15,966 bases of DNA. Origin: Patescibacteria group bacterium (GTDB lineage Bacteria; Patescibacteriota; Minisyncoccia; Phycocordibacterales; PALSA-1337). The stretch is from contig SCTV01000039.1 in the NCBI GenBank assembly GCA_004298345.1, positions 1 through 15,966 of the forward strand. Direction: 5' to 3'. The stretch's first letter is position 1. Each line of letters begins with the position of its first letter. Under the pieces are notes generated by a model. It saw only the letters and a list, made by a program, of their open reading frames with translations. It made no database searches and was not told where the DNA came from. Made by a program: the position numbers and the translations under genes. Positions 1 to 7,636 of this stretch are shown piece by piece.

Positions 1-3000
1 GGTTGCCCCTGCGGTATAGACAGAAGAGTAGGAGTTAAATCCAAGAGTCGGATATCGCGAAGAATTATAGGTTCCTGAAATACCGGCTCCGTTAGAAGTG
101 GTGAAACCATTGGCCGAATTCACATCTAAAGGCGCCTTTGGACTCGCTGTGCCAATACCCACATTGTTTGTCGAGTAGTCATACACAAGACCGGAAGTCT
201 CGATTGCCAAACCACCCGCAAGTGTTGAAGTCGCCGAGCTCGACGTCGCCGTAAAATACGACCCAATAATTGCATTACCAAGAATATCTCCGGCGACCGA
301 AAGTTTCTGGCCGGGAGAGGTGGTGCCGATACCCACCTTTCCGTTATCTAAAATAGTCAATGTCTCTAGATTGTTCGAATCGGCAATCGCAAACGCCCGA
401 CCAGCACCAGTTCCACTTCCCGTAATAGCAAACTTAGCACTTGGAGTGGATGTCGCGATACCAATACTGCCCGAAGAAACGTTGTTGCCTGACCCATCGA
501 GTCCGGTACCCCAAATCAAGTTACCGATATTGAGACTGTTGACTGCGGTAGAGGAAGTAGCATTGCTGTTGATGCCGATAATAATGTTTCCCGAACCAGT
601 GGTAAGTACCGGAGTGCTGTAGTTCCCCGCCTGATAACCGATAAGAATGTTGTTCCCTCCTGTGGTCACCGACCCGCCAGCATTATATCCAATCGCCGTG
701 TTATTATCCGCTCCTGTGGTAATTGTTCCCAATGCGTTTTGACCGATAGCTGTGTAGAATTGAGCGTGAAAAACTGAAGCAGTATTGCCTCCTCCTGCTT
801 GCGCTCCAATAGACACGGTACTGCTTGCTGAATTATTCCATCTCGCGGCAGCATAGCCAATCGCTATATTACTATTTCCAGTAGTATTGTTGGCAAGCGT
901 CAATGGTCCCAAACCAACGTTTGAAAAGCCCGACGTTGTATTCTCCAAAGAATCATGACCAATCGCGGTGTTATCGGTAGCAGCATTATAGTAAAGCGCG
1001 TATCTTCCAAGAGCAATACTATCGGTACTACCATTGGCATAGTCCATAGCGTTGTCACCAAGCGCAATAGCGCGAGTATTCAAATTCGAGTGTTGCATCA
1101 CTTGAAAACCAATGCCGACATTTTCATCTCCAGCGGTGGTGACGAAACGCATCGCGGTATCACCGATAGCGATGTTTCTGGTACCAGTTGTCTGACTGGT
1201 AAATGCGTATGAACCGATGACTGTATTGGCCTGGCCGGTCATTGTAGAGTAAAGTGTATTACACGCATTGTCGCCCAAACAGTAGTTGGTGAGTGTGGTT
1301 GAAGCAATCAGAATGCGGGTACCATTCATTGCATATCCACTGCCGGTACCGGTGACATCGAAATAGCTGTTAGCCTTAATCACCCCAGCTGTTGTATTAA
1401 GCACCCCGGCACCGATCCCTCCAGTAAAATACGCATTCCCCGCTACAGACAAAGTGGTGGCGGGAGAGGTGGTGCCGATGCCGACGTTGCCAGTAGAGCC
1501 TATTACCATTCGACTAGCTGAGGCAGTTTCATCATAAACCTCAAAGACACCGCTTCCGCTATACACATCAGAGGCAACGGTAAATTTCCTTCCACCAGCA
1601 GTTGTTGAATTCAACACAAGCCCAGGAAAGGAACCGTCTATTTCCAAAATCTTGCTAAATCCGGCTAGACTTGATGGACTTACTGTTCCCATTCCCACAT
1701 TTCCATTACTTGCCAAGAAAAGAGGTATCGCGGAATCCGAGGTCTGTGCTCCGGCCCAAATCTTCATTGAATCTGTACTGTGATTATATTCTATACCCCC
1801 ACGATAAGCAGCGTTTGTGTCATCTGTGCCATCTCCAAAATATATTGACCCAAACCCAGAAGTCCCTGAAATAATACTTAGGCCAGAATGACCACTACCA
1901 TTTGCTCCAGTAACAAGCCTGGTTATACCCACATCATAACTGTCGGGATTCGTTATGCCGACTCCCACATTCCCCCCACTTGTAGCAAAATACGCCGAAC
2001 CAGATGAGGTAATAGCAGTAGTCGAAGCGTATGGGAAAACAGAGGCGGTAGAAGTGGTAGCGGTGAAGTATCCGGCAAGGGCGTTGATGCCGAGGTCAGA
2101 CGAACCGTTCACCGAGAGTGTACGCCATGGAGAAGTGGTGCCGATACCCACATTACCTGCAGATGTGATTCTGAAGAGCTCAGTACCGCTAGTCATCGAT
2201 GTTCCGGCAGAGCGGTAGGTCAGATCTGCGGAACTCGCCGCAAAGCCGAGAGTGCCGCGATTTGCAACAGCATTTTCCGAAAACGCGATAAACGGAGCAC
2301 CGCCACTTGCTGACCAAAGATTGAGCGTTCCTGCTCCAAGATTGGCGCCACTGCCTCCAACCGGATTTGATACAAGTCCTGCCCCTGTTGCCGTCACGGT
2401 CCCAGTCACATTCCAACTACTATTTATACCTCCATAGGTAATTTTTGATGTCCCAACACCCGAATCAAAGAATTCCAATGTTGGTGTTCCACTATCTTCA
2501 AATAAACGCACATAATCTGCTCCACTGGCCATCGAAACAGGGCCAGCAAACGTAGAGGCGGTCGTACTCGTCGCCGTAAAATACGAGCCGATAATATTGT
2601 TGCCCAAAATGTCTCCGGCTACGGAAAGTTTCTGGCCGGGAGAAGTGGTGCCGATGCCGATGTTTCCTGTCGAAACGGTTGCCCCAGTACCACTGAGGCC
2701 TGTACCATAGATCAAGTTACCGATTGAAAGTTGGTTCGAAGCGGTTGCCGTCGGCACAGCCACATCGTTACCGATCGCGATGTTGTTACTTCCGATGGTG
2801 ACCTGATTGTATGAAGCGGCAATAGTAGATTGGCCGATCAAAACGTTGCGAGCGCCGGTGGTGACACCGTATCCAGACTGATAACCGACGAGTGTATTGT
2901 AGTTAGAATCTGTTCCCAAATTCAAACCGGACTGATAGCCGACATACACTCCGCCCAAGTTTGAGTATGCCACCGCACCTTGTCCCGATCGATAACCAAC

Positions 3001-6000
3001 AGCGACCGAAGAAGTCGCTGAACCATTATTCAAAAGTGCGTATACACCAACAGCTGCATTGTAGTAACCTTCGGTACTTGCACCAAGAGCCTGGGTACCG
3101 ACGGCGACATTTTCACCTCCGACTGTATTAACTTTAAGTGCCCAAGAGCCAACTGCAGTATTGGTGCCACCAGTCGTATTTGCAACCAAAGCTTGCATAC
3201 CTACTGCTGTGTTATGACTCGCTGCAGTATTTACATTAAGTGCTTGATAACCAACCCCAGTATTGTAGTTACCAGTGGTGTGTACATTAAGAACTCCTGA
3301 ACCAAGACCTGTGTTGAGTGCACCGGTCATTGTTGTGTTTAATGTACCAGGCTTTACTCCGAAGAAGTAGTTGGCAAGGGTGGTTGAAGCAGAAGCAACA
3401 TCATACCCATCAATGCGGTAACTGCCTGCACCAACCACATCCACCGTATTCGCCGTTGTATTTACTTTTCCAACACCAATTCCGCCGGTGAAATATCCAT
3501 TACCCGCTACAGACAAAGTGGTGGCGGGAGAAGTGGTGCCGATGCCGACATTGCCATTTTCATCGATCCTTAGACGTTCGTTTGTATGACCACCTGTATA
3601 AAACCTGATTGGCGCAGATGCCCGAGTCATAATATTTAGACCACTTGTAAGACCGCTTTCGGTTTCAATCCAACCCCCAAGAGCCATGAAACCGCCAGTT
3701 GAACTGTACCCAGAACTTCCTGCACCAAGGCGCAGGGCATCACTCACTGTTCCGCCAGAATTTCGCAACTGTACATCTATCGTTTGAGAAGAAGAGGTAT
3801 TTTGGAAGATCGCAGTAGCGGTCGAGATTGCACCACTATTACTAATATGAAGAGGAGTCTCCGGACTCGCCGTCCCGATTCCCACATTGTTTGTCGAGTA
3901 GTCGTACACAAGTCCAGAAGTCTCAATCGCGAGACCTCCCGCAAGAGTAGATGTTGCCGAGCTCGACGTCGCCGTGAAATACGATCCGATAATATTGTTA
4001 CCCAAAATATCTCCGGCCACGGAGAGCTTCTGGCCGGGAGAAGTGGTGCCGATGCCGACATTGCCACCAGACAAAACTGTTATTCTTTCTGTGTTTGCAG
4101 TCTCCAGTCTCCATGCACCTGAACTTACATATTGGTCAACTGAATTAGTACTGTTATCGAGATAGAATCTTTGTCCTGTTGCCATTCTAATATCTCCGTT
4201 AATCGTTGCGGTTCCACCAGTTGAAAATCCAGCCGCGACAGAAACAGCATTACCGCTTGATGGAGTAATCGCTAGATTTCCACCACTATCTACTGTAAAG
4301 GAAGTATAGTTGCCAACATTGTATGAAAGACGAAGTTGCTCTGTAGTTGCAAGAGGATTAAGTAAAGCTAATGGACTCGCAGTCCCAATACCGACGCTGT
4401 TTGTAGAATAATCATAGACCAATCCCGAAGTCTCGATCGCCAACCCGCCGGCAATGGTTGAGGTTGCATTAGTGCTTGTCGCATTGAAGGTTCCGAATGT
4501 TGGTGTTGAGGTAGCGGTGATTACCCCGCTTGCATTTGTGGAAAGAAGTGAGTTGACCGATACACCAGACAGCGTAAGTGACGGCGTGGTGATGGATGAA
4601 GTCGCGGTAAAAGTACTCGACAAAACATCACCTCCGGTGAAAACACCTGAGCCGGCGACAGATAGAGTTCTATATGGCGAGGTGGTGCCAATACCGACAA
4701 ACCCAGTCGTACCTGGCAAAGTAATTCTTATATTGCCCGAGCCATCATATACTCGATTTGTCGTTCCACCATCAAAACTAATAAGACTGATCAAGTTATC
4801 AGCACTGTTGAATGCGTTTGCAAGAAAAACGTTCGCCTTTGCCGCACCATTCACCTCAAGCTTTTGTGACGGGCTCGCCGTCCCAATCCCCACATTCCCC
4901 CCACTCGTCGTCAGCACCGTGCCACCCACAGCGAGATTTGATGTGAAAAGATTTGTTGATGAAGCGGTGGTTGCAAAGAAATTCGTGGTGGTGGCGTTGG
5001 TGCCGGTGGCGTTTGCGAATGTAAAGTCTTGCAAGGTTGAAGAGCCGGTGGCAAAAAGATTTCCAAAGAATCCGGTGCCGGATGCAGTGATGGCGGTAGT
5101 GGAAGCGTATGGGAAAACAGATGCAGTGGAAGTGGTCGCGGTGAAGTATCCAGCGAGAGCATTGTTGCCGAGATCCGAAGAACCATTCACCGAGAGAGCA
5201 CGCCATGGAGAAGTGGTACCGATACCCAAATACCCCACCTGAGAAATAAATAGTGACGAAGTCGCTGAAAGCGCGTTGCTCGAAGCGTTATAAAACGGAA
5301 TTTGTCCTTGAGTACCAGCACTGACCGCGCCAGAGACACAAGTGCCAGAGACCGAGAGACAGCCGGCGGAGAGGTTGATACCGCCCGCAAAGGTAGAAGT
5401 AGCCGATCCTATCACCGAAAAACTATTTGATATGGCAAGGTTGGTCGAGGTGGCATTGGTCGTCGTGCTATTGTTTGCGGTAAAGTTTTGGAGCGTACTC
5501 GAGCCGGTGAGGAGTAGGTTGGAGAGCGAGGTAAGACCATTGACCACTAATGCATTACCACTTCCCGACTGGGTGATGGTGACAAAGGTCGAAGCGGTCG
5601 AAGTCGAATTGACCGCATCTGCTCGCAAAAATTGACTCGAGCTCAAGCCTTCGAGTCTGCGCGACTCAAACGCCGCTGGCACTGCCCCCAAAATCTTTCG
5701 CGGAGTCATTTCAGCATCCCACGAAGCTGTACTGCCCGAGCCTCCGATAGTGACCCCGAGATACAGTGTCTGATTGAAATCGACTGATGTGAGCGCAGTA
5801 GTTGAACCGAGCATCAACGAGAAAAGTCCACTCGATACCGACACTCGATTGCCTCCGGTCAAAGTCTCTGTCCAAACAGCCGTGCCTCCAGAGGAAGTGG
5901 TGTAGAGACTAAACTCCATATTGTATGAACCATCAGAAACAGCCGTACCAGAGCTATCGGTGAGCTTGCCCTGATAGTTGATCTGACTATTGAAAGCCGC

Positions 6001-6165
6001 TTCTGCCGTATTTGGCACAAATACCGAAAGCACCAGTGCTGGTCCACTGAATACATTTGCACATACAAGCGCGATCACGAGCACCTGCTTACCCAGCGCA
6101 AAGAACCTCGCAAGTTTTGCCGAGATTTTCTGAGCTATTCGATTGTATGTGGTTTGATGCAACAT
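1..6165 (-). CDS. Giant mosaic surface fibre/adhesin-like protein, partial (C-terminus beyond the left edge)
   Basis: An open frame of 2055 codons with no stop runs from the ATG at 6163-6165 to position 1; I checked the frame by translating it throughout. Residues 1-57 look like a long signal peptide (hydrophobic core about 27-50, then PNTAEA|AF). Residues 60-170 form an N-terminal beta-type domain beginning INYQGKLTDSSG. From residue 314 onward, 15 GIGTTSP-type motifs occur at about residues 314, 426, 491, 592, 704, 762, 874, 1170, 1340, 1401, 1491, 1562, 1902, 1945 and 2003. Two blocks (about 935-1150 and 1632-1885) carry NTAVGxxAL/NxAIG repeats like YadA/Hep_Hag trimeric adhesin heads. Composition is rich in Thr, Ser, Gly and Ala. 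Only 4 bp separate the ATG from the upstream FN3 gene's stop, which suggests coupled translation. Similar proteins often end in an S74 chaperone domain; whether this one does cannot be seen here. A role as an exported fibre or adhesin is inferred. Confidence 0.9.
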   Translation of the reverse strand, partial: MLHQTTYNRIAQKISAKLARFFALGKQVLVIALVCANVFSGPALVLSVFVPNTAEAAFNSQINYQGKLTDSSGTAVSDGSYNMEFSLYTTSSGGTAVWTETLTGGNRVSVSSGLFSLMLGSTTALTSVDFNQTLYLGVTIGGSGSTASWDAEMTPRKILGAVPAAFESRRLEGLSSSQFLRADAVNSTSTASTFVTITQSGSGNALVVNGLTSLSNLLLTGSSTLQNFTANNSTTTNATSTNLAISNSFSVIGSATSTFAGGINLSAGCLSVSGTCVSGAVSAGTQGQIPFYNASSNALSATSSLFISQVGYLGIGTTSPWRALSVNGSSDLGNNALAGYFTATTSTASVFPYASTTAITASGTGFFGNLFATGSSTLQDFTFANATGTNATTTNFFATTASSTNLFTSNLAVGGTVLTTSGGNVGIGTASPSQKLEVNGAAKANVFLANAFNSADNLISLISFDGGTTNRVYDGSGNIRITLPGTTGFVGIGTTSPYRTLSVAGSGVFTGGDVLSSTFTATSSITTPSLTLSGVSVNSLLSTNASGVITATSTPTFGTFNATSTNATSTIAGGLAIETSGLVYDYSTNSVGIGTASPLALLNPLATTEQLRLSYNVGNYTSFTVDSGGNLAITPSSGNAVSVAAGFSTGGTATINGDIRMATGQRFYLDNSTNSVDQYVSSGAWRLETANTERITVLSGGNVGIGTTSPGQKLSVAGDILGNNIIGSYFTATSSSATSTLAGGLAIETSGLVYDYSTNNVGIGTASPETPLHISNSGAISTATAIFQNTSSSQTIDVQLRNSGGTVSDALRLGAGSSGYSSTGGFMALGGWIETESGLTSGLNIMTRASAPIRFYTGGHTNERLRIDENGNVGIGTTSPATTLSVAGNGYFTGGIGVGKVNTTANTVDVVGAGSYRIDGYDVASASTTLANYFFGVKPGTLNTTMTGALNTGLGSGVLNVHTTGNYNTGVGYQALNVNTAASHNTAVGMQALVANTTGGTNTAVGSWALKVNTVGGENVAVGTQALGASTEGYYNAAVGVYALLNNGSATSSVAVGYRSGQGAVAYSNLGGVYVGYQSGLNLGTDSNYNTLVGYQSGYGVTTGARNVLIGQSTIAASYNQVTIGSNNIAIGNDVAVPTATASNQLSIGNLIYGTGLSGTGATVSTGNIGIGTTSPGQKLSVAGDILGNNIIGSYFTATSTTASTFAGPVSMASGADYVRLFEDSGTPTLEFFDSGVGTSKITYGGINSSWNVTGTVTATGAGLVSNPVGGSGANLGAGTLNLWSASGGAPFIAFSENAVANRGTLGFAASSADLTYRSAGTSMTSGTELFRITSAGNVGIGTTSPWRTLSVNGSSDLGINALAGYFTATTSTASVFPYASTTAITSSGSAYFATSGGNVGVGITNPDSYDVGITRLVTGANGSGHSGLSIISGTSGFGSIYFGDGTDDTNAAYRGGIEYNHSTDSMKIWAGAQTSDSAIPLFLASNGNVGMGTVSPSSLAGFSKILEIDGSFPGLVLNSTTAGGRKFTVASDVYSGSGVFEVYDETASASRMVIGSTGNVGIGTTSPATTLSVAGNAYFTGGIGAGVLNTTAGVIKANSYFDVTGTGSGYAMNGTRILIASTTLTNYCLGDNACNTLYSTMTGQANTVIGSYAFTSQTTGTRNIAIGDTAMRFVTTAGDENVGIGFQVMQHSNLNTRAIALGDNAMDYANGSTDSIALGRYALYYNAATDNTAIGHDSLENTTSGFSNVGLGPLTLANNTTGNSNIAIGYAAARWNNSASSTVSIGAQAGGGNTASVFHAQFYTAIGQNALGTITTGADNNTAIGYNAGGSVTTGGNNILIGYQAGNYSTPVLTTGSGNIIIGINSNATSSTAVNSLNIGNLIWGTGLDGSGNNVSSGSIGIATSTPSAKFAITGSGTGAGRAFAIADSNNLETLTILDNGKVGIGTTSPGQKLSVAGDILGNAIIGSYFTATSSSATSTLAGGLAIETSGLVYDYSTNNVGIGTASPKAPLDVNSANGFTTSNGAGISGTYNSSRYPTLGFNSYSSVYTAGAT
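141..261 (-). repeat. Coding repeat for the GLAIETSGLVYDYSTN module (also 3864-3984 and about 4374-4470)
   Basis: Three copies encode a module running through TLAGGLAIETSGLVYDYSTN and ending [NS]VGIGTASP. In the two copies at 141-261 and 3864-3984 it sits directly beside the GQKLSVAG module, so together they form a composite cassette. Confidence 0.8.
245..335 (-). repeat. Coding repeat for the GQKLSVAGDILGN module (also 2577-2660, 3969-4058 and 12689-12776)
   Basis: Three copies in the giant gene encode GIGTTSPGQKLSVAGDILGN followed by [AN]IIGSYFTATS. A fourth copy in the 618-residue protein reads GIGTTSPGQALSVGGDILGN, then SIIGSYFTAT. The nucleotide sequences differ mainly at third positions. 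The module therefore links the two large surface-protein genes. Confidence 0.85.
510..1270 (-). repeat. YadA-head-like NxAIG repeat block B in the giant protein
   Basis: Residues about 1632-1885 read as repeats of roughly 14-25 residues: NTVIGSYAF, NIAIGDTAM, NVGIGFQVM, NTAIGHDSL, NIAIGYAAA, NTAIGYNAG, NILIGYQAG. This spacing of Asn, Ile/Val and Gly resembles the left-handed beta-roll of YadA/Hep_Hag heads, which trimerise in known proteins. The block ends with LNIGNLIWGTGLDGSG, the same closing edge as block A. Its start contains a Cys pair (NYCLGDNACNT) that block A lacks. Confidence 0.75.
1434..1492 (-). repeat. 59-bp near-identical coding repeat (second copy at 3498-3556)
   Basis: By eye, 56 of 59 bases match between 1434-1492 and 3498-3556. 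Both copies encode GN[VI]GIGTTSPATTLSVAGN, immediately before the two YadA-like blocks. This is the most similar DNA pair seen in the window, so it is either a recent duplication or kept alike by gene conversion. Confidence 0.85.
2011..2148 (-). repeat. 138-bp coding repeat (second copy at 5089-5226)
   Basis: Both copies encode a module beginning GIGTTSPWR[TA]LSVNGSSD, continuing with LAGYFTATTSTASVFPYAST and ending TAIT. The proteins are nearly identical, while the DNA differs at many positions, mostly silent. This indicates an older duplication kept under protein-level constraint. Confidence 0.85.
2716..3360 (-). repeat. YadA-head-like NTAVG repeat block A in the giant protein
   Basis: Residues about 935-1150 contain NTGLGSGVL, NTGVGYQAL, NTAVGMQAL, NTAVGSWAL, NVAVGTQAL, NAAVGVYAL, SVAVGYRSG, NTLVGYQSG, NVLIGQSTI and NIAIGNDVA. 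The consensus NTAVGxxAL recurs at 15-25-residue intervals. The block closes with LSIGNLIYGTGLSGTG. A trimeric beta-roll is inferred from resemblance to YadA/Hep_Hag heads. Confidence 0.78.
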
Positions 6166-6169
6166 ACGT

Positions 6170-7630
6170 TTATATAAATTTGACTATCTTACGGACAAGC
6201 AGGACTAGCGCGACCAGGATAATCCACCAGATGACACTCACCTGTCTCAAGGTCCCGACAGGGTCTCCGACAAATCGAGAAAAGATAGAGTCTGGCTTTG
6301 GTGCAGAGACCACGAGGTCACCGGAAAACTGCTTGACTCCCTGATGCTTGTGATCGAGTATAGAGATAACCATCGCAAAATTTCCTCCTCGACCGAGCTT
6401 ATCAACCAATGCTTCATACTTGGTCTTGTCTCTGTTGACTCGAAGCAAAAAGGTGAAAACTTCGTCTGGGCGAGATAGGTCTTTGATGCTGACCACCATC
6501 GTCTTCAAAACTTCTGGGAGTTTGCTATAGTCAATCGCAATTTTAAACTGCTCTCCACCGTCAAGAAGGATTTTGCCATCCGACTCCACGGTCATTTTGT
6601 TGTTTTGAGTAATCAAAAAATCCAAGATATTAAGCCTATCAAACGCTGGGTCAATAGTCGGTGCTGGTTTTACCTGGGCAAAAATATCTGTCTCCTTTAG
6701 AGGTGCTATTTCGCCTGGTTTCGTAATGTAGATTTTGGCGATAGCACCGGAGGAATAGTTGCCACTGACATCCTTGGTAAACAAAGTGTAGTAGTACGTC
6801 TTTCCTGGCAAAACTTTCGTATCGAGCACTTCCGACGCTCGTCCTTCGTACACCACCTCACCCTCCTGCGGATCAGCCGGATAGAAATCTGTCGAGCGCA
6901 CGACTTTGACCGACTCAACATCAGCATCGGTTGGATTTTGCCAAGAAACTACCGCACCGGTCTGAGCTGGCTCGACTACGAGCTTACTTGGGTTTGAAGG
7001 AGCACTGACATCCGGTGCTATGAGAGTGGTCGCACTCTTTTCGGGAACATTGGTCGCTGGAGTGCCCGCTTCGTTTACTGCTTGGATAGTGAAATAGTAC
7101 CTGGTGCCTGGAGTGAGGTGCTCGAGTTTAAAGACATGATCAGTGCGGAAAGTATCAGATGCGATAGAGCCACCTTCGTAAAGGTTTGATAGCCCCCAGT
7201 ACAAAGTAGCCTTACCCGGCTGATTTAAAGACACATCGAGGAGCAAGGTGTTGGCGCCGGTAGCGACAAATATCGACTGCACCGCAAAAATATTTTGTCC
7301 GGCTGGCCCGCTGGCACCAGCATTTGACGTCTGTGTATTGCTAGAGCCAGAATTAGAAGAACCGGCAATCGCTTGAACCAGCTGTCGATACCCAGCTTTG
7401 ATCGCATAGATAATTCCTGTCGAGTCCCCAGTCGCCACCTCTCCGCCAGTATCGCGGATTTTGTAATTGCTACTTGCGCCATCTTCGGTACCAGCAAAAT
7501 TGATGCTGTCTGAAGTGATTTGGTAATTAGTACTCGAAAGAGATGCGTAAGCTGGAGCAACCATACTAAAGGCAAAAGCGCACACGAGTGCGAGAGGTAG
7601 ATATTTTTTTGTAAAAATATTTCGAATCAT
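6170..7630 (-). CDS. Secreted, membrane-anchored protein with two fibronectin type III-like domains
   Basis: 486 residues. Residues 1-29 are a signal peptide (MIRNIFTKKY, hydrophobic stretch, cleavage after APAYA). Residues 31-85 hold a module, SSTNYQITSDSINFAGTEDG onward, that I associate with CPR surface proteins. A Ser/Gly/Asn linker (88-112) leads to two FN3-like domains, about 115-205 (LxPGTRYYFTIQAVNEAG) and 210-305 (VVSWQNPTDADVES, LPGKTYYYTLFTKDVSGNYS). Residues 330-445 form an unrecognised globular region. Residues 464-481 are a transmembrane helix followed by the basic tail RKIVKFI, so the protein should be anchored with its bulk outside. It lies 6 bp after the HTH-TM gene's stop and 4 bp before the giant gene's start. 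It may be a scaffold or anchor for the fibre; this is inferred from context. Confidence 0.9.
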   Translation of the reverse strand: MIRNIFTKKYLPLALVCAFAFSMVAPAYASLSSTNYQITSDSINFAGTEDGASSNYKIRDTGGEVATGDSTGIIYAIKAGYRQLVQAIAGSSNSGSSNTQTSNAGASGPAGQNIFAVQSIFVATGANTLLLDVSLNQPGKATLYWGLSNLYEGGSIASDTFRTDHVFKLEHLTPGTRYYFTIQAVNEAGTPATNVPEKSATTLIAPDVSAPSNPSKLVVEPAQTGAVVSWQNPTDADVESVKVVRSTDFYPADPQEGEVVYEGRASEVLDTKVLPGKTYYYTLFTKDVSGNYSSGAIAKIYITKPGEIAPLKETDIFAQVKPAPTIDPAFDRLNILDFLITQNNKMTVESDGKILLDGGEQFKIAIDYSKLPEVLKTMVVSIKDLSRPDEVFTFLLRVNRDKTKYEALVDKLGRGGNFAMVISILDHKHQGVKQFSGDLVVSAPKPDSIFSRFVGDPVGTLRQVSVIWWIILVALVLLVRKIVKFI

Positions 7631-7636
7631 ATTGGG

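Larger units (their letters stand above)
141..5232 (-). repeat. Array of 15 GIGTTSP-type coding repeats
   Basis: Within the giant gene the motif G-I-G-T-[TA]-S-P recurs 15 times at irregular 42-340-residue spacing, usually preceded by GN[VI] and followed by a segment like GQKLSVAG, WRTLSVNG or ATTLSVAG. Divergent copies are GVGITNP (about 1965), GMGTVSP (about 1695) and GIATSTP (about 460). The same motif occurs in the 618-residue protein at 11294-13150. The irregular spacing shows a mosaic of modules, not a simple tandem repeat. Confidence 0.9.

Noticed and set aside
4454..5242. A 262-residue plus-strand open frame rich in Val and Pro
   Set aside because: It is antisense to the giant repeat gene. 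Its Val/Pro bias is the reverse complement of the Thr/Ser/Gly repeat codons, and it has no recognisable domain.
1..5300. Regularly recurring DNA segments that could suggest a CRISPR array
   Set aside because: The repeats are in one open frame, encode GIGTTSP-type modules, vary by silent changes and are irregularly spaced; no cas gene is present.
1..6165. Possible pseudogene or frameshift, because no complete ORF was expected over 6 kb
   Set aside because: Codon-by-codon reading found the same frame at both ends and no stop; the gene simply runs off the left edge.
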